Shown here in pieces: positions 52,501 through 64,000 of a DNA stretch of 64,000 nucleotides (position 1 is its first letter; each line of letters starts with the position of its first letter). The stretch lies in contig OZ038380.1 in NCBI GenBank assembly GCA_964036045.1, forward strand, positions 118,926,699 through 118,990,698. Reading direction: 5' to 3'. Source of the DNA: Eutreptiella sp. 'Long Island Sound 2002'. Lineage: Eukaryota > Euglenozoa > Euglenophyceae > Eutreptiales > Eutreptiaceae. The position numbers and the translations under genes are program-made. The notes under the pieces were generated by a model. The model saw only the letters and a list, made by a program, of their open reading frames with translations, did not search any database and was not told the origin of the DNA.

Positions 52501-55500
52501 TGGTAGCAGAGGCTTACCTGCTGCCCCTACCAACCGCCGACCCGGGGACTTGGGCCCTTATGAGCCCTGCCCAAGTACGCCCCGGGTGCGTATTGTGGAC
52601 TCGGTGGAGACCACGCCGGAGATTGGAGCCATAGAAGGACCGAGAGGTTCAAGAGCATGGCGAACTCCGGAAGTTGAAGCCCGAAGAGAAGAACGACATT
52701 CGGGAAGAGGAGGACGTGACATGCAGGACCTGGTCTCCATGTGCGAGCGTCGCTGCAGAAAGGCATGCAACCTCCGCTCCGCCGCGGAGGACTCTGATGA
52801 GGCCTGCCATTCAGGCAGCAGTGGAGGACGGGCCCGGCGCTACCGGAAGCGCGGGTCATCCAAGTCCGCGGCAAGGGACGCCGGGGCTATGGACACGGAC
52901 CCCAGCCTGGTCAGGCTGTGGGAATCCGAGGGGCACTCCGAGGGCTATCGGACAGCCTACGAGCCACCTTCGGAGTCGGAGACGCCCGCGCCGATCGCCA
53001 GGGCGCACACGGCCCCCGAGCCCGCCCTGCAGCACGACGCCGAGGGCTTGGAGAGGCCAGCCAGGGCCCGGACGGAACCGGTGCCCCGGCATACGGGACC
53101 TGAGACGGACGCCATAGGCGATACGCCCATGGGCGATGAGTCCGAGGCGCCGGGAACCGCGGGATGCGCTGGATCAGGCGGACAGCACGCCGCGTGCCAC
53201 TGTGAGCACGTGTCCTTCCTCATGGGCAAGTACCCGAAGATGGGGATGGACGCCATCGTGCGTCACCTTGACCGCCTGGACAACGCCAAGGACGCTCTAG
53301 AGGAGGACGTCGCGGGGATCCTGGACGACCAGTCGGCCGCGGAGAACCACATGGAGGAGCTGCGAGCGGATCAGGCCCGGTACCGGGAGAATCTGGAGCT
53401 GGCCCTGCAGAAGCAGCAGCAAGTGGTGGACAGCCTCCTCCACTTAGTGGAGGACATGTCGGGACGCCTGAGAAGGCTAGAGGAGCGACAGCCCCTCGCC
53501 TCGGGTCCGGAGCTCCCGGCAAAGCCGGCCGCGGTAGAGCTGGTGGAGCGGGTTAAGACCCTCAGGAGCGCCATGGAGAAACCCATGGGCGGCCCTGCAG
53601 AGGCACCATAGGCGCCTCCGCGTGTTGACCCGGGTGCGTTGCCATTTGTTCCCCTATTCAGCGAATCCACGATGCTCGGGGAACACACGGCACCGGCTGG
53701 GTCCATGCGGGAAGGGCACGTAACCACGGACCCGAGGAGCCTGACGGTACAGATGTCCCATGCCGCCCAGGATGTACCGATCACGACGAATATGGTGGTT
53801 TATGCGGAAGAGAAGATCGAGAACCACACCATGCAGGGGCGAACCATGGGAAGCGCCGACGGACATGGTCGAGGTCATCCAGGCGGAAACCTGTGGGCGA
53901 AGGACCCCAATACGGGGATATGGACGGCCGATGGAGCAAATCCTTCCCGCATTCCAAACCCCATGGGTTCAGGCCCAACTGGACCGCACTCCATGGAGGA
54001 GAGGGATGTACGGGGAGTGTACTCACACCCCCCGGCCACAGGTGGTATCCGTCTCGGTGGAGTGGTGGCTGGAGACGTCGGAGACGCCATCAGGATTGAC
54101 GACCTCAGGGGAATCAAAATCCCCTACTACGATGGTAACCCCTCCAACCTGGATGACTTCATCCTGGACTGGGAGGACTTCGCCGAGGAGGTCGTCGGCG
54201 AGATGCGGGGAGCGCCACGGGACAAGTGGGTGTGCCGGACATTCCCACACCGGCTGGCGCAGGACCTGAAGGAGGAGCTGCGGGATCAGATCCGAGAAGG
54301 ATTGATCCGTACGGAGCAGGCCTGCCTTCAGTGGCTGGAGGATGAGGAGCGGGTGGACGCTCCGAACCAAAAGCTGGAGGACCTGTGGTCCATTCCGCTG
54401 CCGCTGGACGCGGTGAGTTGCGGGTCCGGGAGTGGAACAGGTATCTGCGGAAGTACCGCAGATGCCTCAAGCTGGTGGAGGACTGGAACGAGGCCAGCGA
54501 GATCCGCCACCTCCTGAAGGACGTCCTCCCCGGCAACTGGAAGAGGAGAGTGGAGGACGAGGAGAAGAAGCGCGCGAAGAAGCGCGTGGCGGTGAGGATT
54601 ATGGCGGCGGAGGATACCCATGCGGGTATCATGGAGTTCTTCAGGAGGAACCTGGGCGAACCCAACCGGATGTTGGGCCTGAAGAACGCCGTGTACGTGG
54701 AGGTATTTGGGGACTCCATGGGGCAAAGGTTGCTGCGCCTCAAGAACTTCGAGTGGAGGCACGGGGAGCCGCTGAGGATGCAAGTCATCTTCGCCCGCAT
54801 GAGCCTTGACGAGATCGTGAAGTACATCACGGTGGAGTTGAAGCTCAATGCGAAGAACGAGGCCCACGTGCAGGATCGACATGGTCATGGACAACGAGGC
54901 CACCGAGAAGACCGCCATCATCGGGAGATCCAGGAGGACACGGCCAACTCCGCGGAGGATGGTAGTGGAAGTGGCCAAGACCACTGGTCCCGGGAGGATC
55001 ACGAGGAGGCCCATTTCCTCGCGTTTGTGGCGCACAACGTGAAGAACAATGGGCAGGATCGATCCAGATGGAGCCGGGCGGGACCAAGGGGCAAAGAGCC
55101 AAGGAGGATCGGGAACCCACCGCTCTCATTCCGGGAGTACAGGTCGCAGCATGACGGGTGCTGGGTCTGTTATGGCAAGGGAAACAACCATGCACACGAC
55201 CACCGTCAGTGCAAGGTGTATGAGGCGGACAAGAAGGCCTACTTCGCCGCCCACCCCGAGAAGAAGCCCAAGGAGCAGCGGATTTCCGATTGGAAAGCGA
55301 AAGGCGGAGACGGGGGAAAAGGCCAAGGCAAAGGCCAAGGAAAAGGCGGAGGAAGAGGCTATGGTGGTGGACCTGGCCAAGACCGACGAGTGAGGTCGAT
55401 GGAGGAGGTTGCTGAGGACATGTTGAGGACGTTGGAGGAACTCAAAGCCCAGCAACGTGGTGGACAAAGTCCTGGCGGATCGCAGCCGGAAAGGACTGCG

Positions 55501-55515
55501 GGAAGCCAAGTCTAG
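52415..55515 (+). pseudogene. B2 gag, starting in the LTR, broken
   Basis: ATG 52415 is the first in its frame, since TGA stands two codons before it. It reads through the LTR end and the PBS (52501-52513, TGGTAGCAGAGGC) like B1. TAG at 53609-53611 replaces a Tyr codon of B1, and a one-base deletion near 54409 shifts the frame. The coiled coil, capsid-like core and long zinc knuckle (CWVCYGKGNNHAHDHRQC) remain readable in pieces. It ends at UAG 55513-55515. Confidence 0.9.
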
Positions 55516-55560
55516 AGGAGCCCCCACGGGAGTGGGACCTCGGAGGTCTCTCTTCCGAAA
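55513..55560 (+). promoter_or_regulatory. Candidate gag/pol stop-readthrough signal of B2
   Basis: The same UAG AGG AGC context and the same two hairpins as in B1. The outer stem partner is CTCTTC where B1 has CTCCTC, which keeps the pairing as G-U. Confidence 0.6.
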
Positions 55561-58500
55561 ATCAGTGGAATCCCAGAGAAAGCGAAGGCACATCGGGTGC
55601 CGAAGAAGGCTCCGGAAGAGCCAAAACCACTGAGTTTCGCCACTCCCAACCCCTGGAGCGCCCTGCCAAGGGAAGTACATGTAGCTGCGGGACATGGCAA
55701 GAAGGAAGGAGCGACCACGGAGAGCCCCGTGGACGGGCAGGACCAATCCAAGATCTACACCATCCGCGACCGTACCCTTGAAGTCCTGATGCACCCGGAC
55801 GTGCTAGAGTTGCATGCCGTGAGAGTCGTCCATACACCGCATGGCGACGAGCGGCAGTTGCACTTGAAAGTGCGAGTACGGTGCGGACGAGAGGAGAAGG
55901 TGGTGGATGTGTTAGTGGATACGGGTGCCCAGGTGAGCCTGGTCCGGAGAGGGTTGTTCAAGGAGGAACTCCTGCAGCCCAGCCGGAGACCGGTCCGCCT
56001 GAAGGTCGCCAACGGAGAGATTATGGGTGGTGGCACCCATGAGGCCACTATCAGTATGGAATTCTGGGAGCATGAGCGCTTGAACCGCCCTGATCAGGCG
56101 AAGAGAAGCACTCTATCCGGGAACTTCTATGTGGCCGACATTACCGATTGGGATATGATCATGGGGTATGACTTCATGGTGGCAAATGCCATTGGAGCCC
56201 TTCCCCATCGTGCAACGCTGGTCCAGGAGGATGATGAATGCCTCACATGGCTGTCCACGGACTATGCGTGCGGATCATCCCAATGGAGTGCTGAGGAAGA
56301 GGATCGGATCGTCCGAGCGGTGCAAGCTGTGGGTGCCAAGTCCAGAGGAGACCGTGGAGTTCAGCTCACGGAATATGGAATGGCGCCACAGGTGTACGAC
56401 AGAATGATCCAGACGCTGGGAGCCGAAGCGCCCGAGACGGACGTCTTTGCTTCCCGGGATGCCCCACTTCTGCGGAAGTGTAGGAGGCATTGGCATCGAG
56501 GAGACTCAGCCTGGCATAGGCATTGGGGTTGGAAGGAGTGGGGGCCCATGTATTGGCATGGCTCCCTGGACAATACCAGACGTACGGTGGAGAAGATCAT
56601 CGCGGATAGGGCGAAGGGGATCCTGGTCATAACCGGCATAGGATCCACCCCATGTCCGCTGGACGGTCTCAAGTCGACGCTGGACTCCATCACCCTGAAC
56701 GAGATGTCATTCGGGCCAGAGGAGGAGTTGTTCATCGACGCCAAGGGTGTATCAATGCCCTCCCTCGGGTCAAGCGTGGGATACCAAGGCTTTCCTGGTG
56801 GATGGGGCGCAGGCCCAGCCAACGGGTGATGAAGCACTCATCCGTAGGGTGGAGGCGGTGCCCATGAAGGTCATGTTCGAGCCCAAGGAGGGGACGGATC
56901 AGCCAGTGGGTGGCATTGACATCCTGTCCCACTCCGAGATCGACGACGTCGTCAACTACATGCGAATGGGGATGCACGACCGTGTGGCAGCCAAGAAGAG
57001 GCGGGCCATGGTCACATCACCGCATTGGTGGGATGACAAGATGTTGGTCACCGGCAAGTACGAGAAGGACGAGTTCGTGGCGAGGGTCATGGATCACATC
57101 GCGGACCAATACGATGGTCCGGTTGGGTCGGACCCACCAACATGGGATTTTCCAAGAATGGGTGTCGATAGCGACAGTCACCAGCCCGAGGCCGGAAAAT
57201 TTCCGAAGATTATCGGTGGGAAGTGCACCCCACGACGAGGAAGACGGCATATCGGACGAGGAGAAGTCGGAATCGGACACAGAATAGGCCTATACCGCAG
57301 TGCGGTCGGTTGTATCCATACCGAAGCAAGCGGCTGAAGAGGCCCAGGAGAACCCGAAGGTCGCCGAGCTGAAGGAGAGGCTGATCAAAGCCTATCCGCG
57401 GCTATTCAGTGGCGTCGCCAACAAGAACCCTCCAGATCGTGGGAGGTTTGGTACAGCGAAGATCAAGCTGAAACCGAACCCGAAGATCTATCGTCATCGG
57501 GAGTACCAACTTCAGGGCGATCGAGCCGAGGCCATGAAGAAGCTGTTGGCTGAGTTCATTGAGCGGGGATGGATCGAACCCTCCGACAGTGAATGGGCCA
57601 GCCCAGCCTTCATCGTACCCAACAAGGAGAAGGGCGAGTGGAGGTTGGTGGTGGATTACAGAGGTTTGAACGAGCAGACCGAGCACGACTCGTACTCTCT
57701 TCCCCTGATCGACTCCATCCTCCAAAAGCAACGGAAAAAGCGGATTTTCGCGGTGTTGGACCTGAAACACGGTTACCACCAGATGCCGCTACACCCGGAC
57801 TCCAGGCCCTGCACAGCGATGTCGACGCCGCTGGGGCCCATGCAGTGGAAAGTGGTGCCTATGGGTGCCAAGAATGGCAACGCCGCTTTCCAGCGCATGA
57901 TGGAGGACCTACTCGGTCCTGTCCGGGACTGTGCTGACCCCTTCGTGGATGACATCATCATCGGGTCCGGCACGGAGAACATGACTGAGGACGAGCTCAT
58001 CGACGCGCATGAGAAGGATCTGCGCCGAGTGCTCAGCGAGTTGGACAAGCACAACATGGTGTGCAAACCCACCAAAGCCTCACTCTTCGTGAAGGAAGTG
58101 GAGTTCGCGGGTCACGTGGTTGGTCACGGGCAACGCCGTCCCATGCCTGGGAAGCTGGCGTCCCTGCACCACTGGGAGAAGCCCCAGACCATCAGCGAAC
58201 TCCGGTCCTTCATGGGGTTCTGCAACTACTATTCGGGCTATGTCCGGATGTATGCAGAACTGTCGGGGCCGCTGCACAAGATGCTGCAAGTGGGCAAGTT
58301 TGATGGCCGGAAGGGGAGCAGAAAGAAGCTTGCTTGGACCCCTGAAGCCGAAGATGCGTTCGGCCGCCTGAAGGAGCGACTCCTGAGGCAACTGGGGCTA
58401 TTCCTGGTGGACCCGGACAATGCTGTGGGGGCAGTCCTCGAGCAGATCCGAGACGACGGGTCACATGTACCCGTGGCGTTCTGGAGCCGGATCCTGGCCG

Positions 58501-60551
58501 AGGGCCAACGCCGCACCTGGACCGCGAGGGAGAAGGAGACATACGCCATTGTATGTGCGCTCAGGAAGTGGTCTGGCCACATCGGACTGCAGCCGATGGT
58601 GGTTTGCACGGACCACCAGTCCCTACAGAGCTGGCACAAGGAGCATGTCGACATGCCCTCAGGACCAGCGGCTAGAAGGGCCCGATGGCACGAGACGTTC
58701 GCCAAGTTCGACCTCAGCGTCGTGTACGTCCCGGGGAAGGACAACACTGTGGCAGATTGCCTCAGTCGCTGGGCCTACCCCGCGGGCAAGGCGTGGATGG
58801 ACATATCCAGCCATGGCGACGCCGAGGAGACCGAGGAGGCCAAGCGCATCATCGAGATCGAGAAGGTCATGGAGCAAGAGGGAGTCAAGTGTTTTGTGGT
58901 GATGGCGAACCGTACGGACCTGGCTAAGTTCCGGGGTGCCCGCGTCCAAGCTATTCGAGAGGAAACCCTCGAGCAATGGATGGTGGCCCCTGTAGAGCTA
59001 GTCAGGTCGGTGCTCAGAGAGGACTGGTCGGATGACTACGCGGCATCCGAACACTGGAGCAAGTACTGGAATGCCGTGAGCGCCCCGTCTGAGGACGAAT
59101 GGCCTGAGGGCTTGACCGAGGATGGGGACAAGTTGTTCCTCAAGGACAAGCTGCTGGTGCCCGAGAACCGAGTGGAGTAGCTCATTGACCATTGGCACAA
59201 CGCCCAGCTCATGCACCCTGGCCGAGACAAGATGCAGCAGGACCTGGAGTGGCGTTTCAAGTTCCCTCCGGGGTACTATGCCATCCTGGATAGGTACTGC
59301 AGCGACTGTGCCGTGTGTCGGGCCACGAAGAGCCCCAACCACTCCACAGCGGGCAACCCGGTGTATACGGCTATACCGGAGGCCCCTATGCGGTCCGTGG
59401 CCATGGATGTATTCGCCATGCCTGAGGTCACCGTGGAAGGAGAGACCTACGACTGTGTCATCCTGGCGGTGGATAGGCACAGTGGGTATATCGTGGCTGT
59501 TCCTGGCAAGAAGTCCAAGAAGAAGGACAAGAAGGACAAGCATGGAGTGGGGCTGCAGGCCAAGACCGTTGCTAATGCCATGATCAGGCATTGGCTGACG
59601 ATCTTTGATGTCCCAGCTGTCATCTGCAGCGATCGGGGCAGTCAATTCGTGGGGACGTGGTTCAAGACGATGTGTAAGCACATGGGGATTCAGCACGCCA
59701 AGACCGTGGCTTACCACAGCCGGTCGAATGGCCGTGCTGAAGTGGCCGGGCGGCAGATGTTCGAGAAGTTCCGCCAGCTGCACATTGACGAACTGGGCCG
59801 GAACTGGTATAACTCGCTGTGGAGGGTGCTCCAGGCGTATCACGACCTTCCGGGACCCACTGGACTGTCGCCCAGTCGCATCCTGTTCCTACGGGATCGA
59901 GTGTCGCGCACTCTCCCGTGGATGAACCATGGCAAGGTGGTCCGGGATGCGAACGCTATGATGTCTGAGGCGGACGACACGGCGGCTGAGGTGTGCAAGG
60001 CACTTCAGGACGAGCATGACAAGAGGGCCAAGTACTTCAAGCAAGGGAAGGTCCAGAAGTATGCTCTCCAAGACACCGTGTGGGTGGAGCGGCACCACAA
60101 GGATGTCCTGTCCAGGCATCGGCAGGCATCTTGGTATGTGCCGGGGGTGATCGTGCGGAAGGTCGGGCAGGATGTATATGCGGTTCGTGTGGGGGATAAC
60201 AAGATCCTGGACCGCGACCACACCCAGCTTCGTCCCCGAGCACCAGACCCCAGCGGACGTCCCGTCACCTTCGAGTTCACAGCCGGCGATGTGGACTCGG
60301 ACGACGAGGGTGAGGACGACGATTTCACCGCGGAGAAGATCCTGGCGGACAAGCCGGACCCGGGGACGCCTGGGGGAAGGCTTTATAAAGTCCGATGGAA
60401 GGGATTCGCCGCCTCTAGAGATTCGTGGGAACCTCCGAGCAGTTTTGTGCCGAGGTATACCACGGTCTGGATGGACTACCTAAAGAAAAAGAACATTTCT
60501 TTGGATGTCAAGGACGTGTTGGTCCATTTGGTTGCTGCTGTAGCACCGTAA
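55516..60551 (+). pseudogene. B2 Pol, broken: protease, RT, RNase H, integrase, chromodomain
   Basis: Protease has DTGAQVSLV, with Gln in place of B1 Glu after DTGA. RT is intact with FAVLDLKHGYHQM and PFVDDIIIG. In the RNase H the stretch that in B1 holds TDAS is deleted (PDNAVGAVLEQ, 33 bases near 58416), so the first catalytic Asp is gone. The integrase keeps all three catalytic positions, including CSDRGSQFVGTW at about 59624-59655, and the zinc motif (its first part follows TAG 59178). The chromodomain is intact (LYKVRWKGFAASRDSWEPPSSF). Frame changes and stops are listed under the element. Confidence 0.93.
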
Positions 60552-60945
60552 TCGATCCCCCCTTGGCATTTTGTTTGTTTCTGTGCTTGGGGAGACGGGT
60601 GAGGGCGTTCATCCGGGGATTTTTCGGCCTCGATTGGCCATATACCCCCTTCACTCGATCTCCACATATATATTTCACTGTGGTATACTTATTTAGGTCG
60701 ACCGACGACGTTTTTCTATCTTTGATCCCCTTGGTCCATGTTGTAGATCAAGAGGAGACCGGATATGGCGTAGGGCACCGATTATCGATGTCCTCACCCC
60801 TCCCATGGGGCATGGGGGACGCCTACGACGTGTGTGGGGCCTCCATGTGTCCTTGGGACATGGAGGGGGGGGTTGGAGCCCATTGGGGTCCTCCCGTCCT
60901 CTCTTCAATGACTTCCGAGCGGTAACAACGCTCTGAGAAGGGGGG
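60552..60945 (+). other. B2 3' untranslated region and polypurine tract
   Basis: Matches the B1 region 38771-39164 and ends in GAGAAGGGGGG at 60935-60945. Confidence 0.8.
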
Positions 60946-63314
60946 TGAAGCCGGTTCGGACCCCCGTGGCCATCTTGGGGTCACTTGGGGTGTGTATCTA
61001 TGTGCCGGCAAGCCGCCATTGGTTGATATCATACTCTCCCATCCACCTGACCTAACCCGATGTGATAGTGTGATAGGTTTGGTCATTGCGGCTGTGAGCG
61101 GCAATATTCAGTACCGAGGCGCCGCCAGCGGAGATTTATATATCGGAATATCAGGAATCAACAGGGTTTTATTATCATGATGTTTCCGTAATTTTTCAGC
61201 CTTGCGTTCTGATGGTCAATGTATCGGCGACCGTCAGTTGGCTCGCGATTTTGCGTTAACCGATTGGTTAACTGTTATTTCCAGATATTTTGGCGGATAT
61301 TCTGTTGAAGGGTCAGATTTCATCAGCAAAGGGTTCGTTGCTTCCGCAATTCTCTAAATAAGCACTCGAAATTTTAATCAGAATTTTTCGCGATGTCGAA
61401 ATCGGATTTTCGACTTCGACATCGCCGCACTTGATTTGGACTTCTTCGAGTGGTCATACTCATTTCCCTATGCCCGAATCAGGTTTCCCTTATACTTGCC
61501 ACCCATTTGACTTGGTGATATAGAGGAAAACAAAAGTGAATCGTGGGACCACTTTGAAGGACCATATCTACGCGCGAGTGTGAGGAAAGAGAATAAGGAG
61601 GGTTCGGTGGCAAACGCCTTGGTCTCAACTTAATTTAGGAAGCATCAAACGCATTTGGTGCGCACACATGCCTGGTGTAGCAAGGGGAAGAGGTCAAGAG
61701 GGTATAAAATGATATATAACTCTTGGACCGTGCAACCGAATATTTTAATGCGACTTTCGAGTGTGCCGCATGAGTGTTGGGGTTGCATAGCAACTTTCCT
61801 TGGGTTCCTACGTATTTGTAACGTGAAGTTATGTCAATGGAGGGACATGGCATATCATGGTGGGAGCCATATTTTGAGGGTAGGTGTTGTATGCATGGTA
61901 TATGTTTGATATGCTCACGCCCATGTTATATATCTTCGTGTGGCCGAAGAGACGGGGAGCCATACGTGACAAGGGCCTTGCCCATGTCCCAATTGTGGAA
62001 TTCAAAGCGCTAGACCAAGTCTACCGCGTATGTATTGCTCATGGTATGTTTGACAAAGAGATCCATGGGTGCACTCCCATCTTCATGGGGCATGTAGATA
62101 TTGGTGGCGAAGGTATCTCCATGCGCCTGATTGGGGATCCAAGTGGGGGAATTGTTCGCAAATGGTTCTAATCATTTGTGTATGGAATCATGAGCGGATA
62201 TCATGGGTGAGCATAGAGATATACTATCATGACAACTTTGTATTTGGTCATATTTTCATGTTTTTGACCTCAATTTTTGCTCATTTTTGCATTTTGTGTA
62301 CTTACCTGGTTGGCAAACAGCAAGAAGCCTATGGAGAGTCGAACCATGGTATGTCACTCATATGTTGGCATATGCTTGGGAGTTGAATACCACCATATGC
62401 CGGATGGCGTACTCCATTTGGCTTGGCACACGAAGGATTTCAAGAATTGATCTCAAGATCATGGGCTGACTTGGGCAGTGCGTGGCGCCCATATCCGAAG
62501 GGGTTTCGAGGGTAAAGTGAGGGGATGTACATGGGCATTGGCCTTTGGTCTATATCCTCCATGAATACTAGACCTCGATTCCATGCATGCTTGGAGCCTT
62601 CGGATAAGTGGTAACTTCAATTTTGAGCATATATGTGATATATGGCCAATATGGTGTGAATTGGCAGTTTTTTGACATGTTATGAGTTCAAACTCATAGG
62701 TCATTCCTCTAAGCCCATTCAACTCCAAGTCCAACCAAGGTTATGTCAGGGTAGGGCATGGTCCTGAGTGCCACTCTAGGCCATGACACACCACCTCCCC
62801 TATTGGGCTAGGATTTAGGGGCCTGGGAGTGAACACATTTTTGGGGTTTATGTAATGACTTGTGACACATGGCATTCAGCCATCTCATTTGACCTGGTTC
62901 AGGACAATATGTTGGTGAGTCAAGGGAAGGTCTTGAGTCCAGGGAATGAGGGGTTTAGGGCTGTGAATGTGTATGTTTACCTCTTTCCCCAACTTTGCTT
63001 TATTTGTGTTCATATGCCAATTTCAGGGCTTTCTTCCTTGGTGCAATTCTTGTACATGCCCGCCACCGTGAGACGATCGGTGTGCTGAACGGAAGCCCGC
63101 AGCCTGATTTGGATTGTGAATTGGGCTATTGCTGTATTTCTGGGATCTGGTTGCTGTTCAGGGTTGAAGGAGGATTACATTTTCTATATTTTTGGATTTT
63201 GGACCTTGGACTTTGAGGATTTTGAGAAATGCAATCGTTGATCCGGAGTAAATCAGCAGGGGTAACAGGCGGAAGGGGCACAGCGGGGGCCGGTCCTGGT
63301 AGGGACCTTCTTTA
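60946..63314 (+). repeat. B2 3' LTR
   Basis: 2369 bases, closely matching 50135-52500, with an intact hairpin (61390-61425), TATAAA at 61703, and the 77-codon ORF at 62855-63088. Confidence 0.95.
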
Positions 63315-63560
63315 GATTTACCAGATTTCACCAGACGTGGCACTAACTACCTGCATACACCTTTACTCAAAAAGTATTCAAAGAGCAAATCCTTGGACTC
63401 TAACGGCTTTTGTTTTGGATTCAGGGCCCCCAAAAATATGTGGGGTCCTCATGAAAATATTTTCAAAACCCTCATTTACCCATCTTCTCCAAAAAAATCG
63501 CCCCCGGGGTGGGGAGTTTACCAGATTTCACCAGACGTGGCACTAAGTACCTGCATACAT
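63315..63560 (+). repeat. 198-bp satellite (S1), second array, right part
   Basis: Continues the array of 49745-50134 after GATT, with TTACCAGATTTCACCAGA at both 63318 and 63518 and CTACCTGCAT-type landmarks 201 bases apart. Confidence 0.9.
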
Positions 63561-64000
63561 TCATGTTAGGATTTCATGGCTACAAGAGCTACAAGATTGG
63601 ATGCAATGATTCTTTAAAGGCCATCTAGCAATAGAGCATTGCCCTTGTATGGGTGCCGTGGTTCTATGTAGCGCACCAAGGCCGTTTGTAGCCGTTTTTA
63701 GTGTCAAAAGTCACCTAGAATGTCCATGCATACGAGCAAAATGCACGCACAAAAGATACATATCCTCGTGGCAATGCAACATACAGGCTTTCAACATGGT
63801 ACAATGTGTGTTCCGTCATGGTGCTATGACTATACGCTGCCGTTTGATTGTTTGTTTTGTTCATAGTACTCCTTATGCTTCCTAAATGGCATTTTCACCT
63901 TCCGAACAGGTTCTTTCTCTACATAACCATATTCATGTTATAATTTCACGGCTACAAGGGCTACAAGCATTTCATTTGGATGCAATGCCTCTTTGAAGGC
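63561..64000 (+). repeat. Start of a further repeat, period about 370
   Basis: TTCATGTTAGGATTTCATGGCTACAAGAGCTACAAG-like sequence at 63561, followed by GGATGCAATG, returns in slightly changed form at about 63931. The second copy runs off the window, so only one full period is visible. No coding potential is seen. Confidence 0.6.

Larger units (their letters stand above)
50135..63314 (+). mobile_element. Family B chromodomain LTR retrotransposon B2, full length but decayed
   Basis: A 13.2 kb element with LTRs at 50135-52500 and 60946-63314, and GATT flanking it at 50131-50134 and 63315-63318. Gene order and most of the sequence match B1. Coding lesions: gag TAG 53609 and one-base deletion near 54409; pol one-base insertions near 56764 and 57200, TAG 57285, 33-base deletion near 58416 and TAG 59178. 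None of these lesions is present in B1. Confidence 0.95.

Noticed and set aside
1-64000. Host protein-coding genes, rRNA genes, functional tRNA genes, telomeric repeats
   Set aside because: I looked for them on both strands and found no supportable example.

Overview
This is nuclear DNA of a eukaryote, made almost entirely of mobile elements and tandem repeats. I see no convincing host gene, rRNA gene or functional tRNA gene. The contents (chromodomain Ty3/gypsy-type LTR elements, a Penelope-like element, a LINE with APE endonuclease, RT and RNase H, 185-200 bp satellites and very GC-rich tandem repeats) would fit a large, repeat-rich genome of a green alga, plant or similar protist. The sequence does not allow a species assignment.

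Layout. 1-8253: a decayed + strand LINE, its left end outside the window. It carries an AlkB-like dioxygenase domain upstream of endonuclease, RT and RNase H. 8254-15955: remnant A1 of an LTR element (family A, minus strand), split inside gag by a Penelope-like element (PLE, 11332-15799) with long terminal direct repeats and a hammerhead ribozyme in each repeat. 15955-18540: three related satellite subfamilies. 18541-20083: low-repeat DNA with two unrecognised ORF remnants. 20084-20632: a 22-bp GTGC-rich minisatellite. 20633-45209: a complete but decayed minus-strand family A element (A2, about 11.4 kb) inserted in that minisatellite. A2 is itself split in its protease by a complete family B element (B1, 28318-41516). 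45210-46480: the rest of the minisatellite with intervening DNA. 46900-49660: very GC-rich tandem DNA built of alternating units of about 205 bp. 49745-50134 and 63315-63560: a 198-bp satellite split by a second family B element (B2, 50135-63314). 63561-64000: the start of a further repeat.

How the parts work. Families A and B are chromodomain LTR retrotransposons with Gag, protease, RT, RNase H, integrase and chromodomain. In both families gag and pol lie in one reading frame with a single stop between them that is shared by both copies of the family (UGA in A, UAG in B). This points to stop-codon readthrough as the way Pol is made. In family B the gag start codon is inside the 5' LTR, so Gag is translated across the LTR/primer-binding-site junction. 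The LTRs are about 2.36 kb and contain further ORFs. Every intact LTR insertion here has a 4-bp target-site duplication (GTCA, GATT, CAGC). No copy looks autonomous now: B1 lacks an integrase catalytic Asp and has a nonsense codon in RT, B2 lacks an RNase H catalytic Asp and has several frameshifts and stops, A2 has several nonsense codons, and A1, the PLE and the LINE are broken.

Insertion order read from the nesting: minisatellite, then A2, then B1; A1, then the PLE; A1 probably also before the LINE; 198-bp satellite, then B2.
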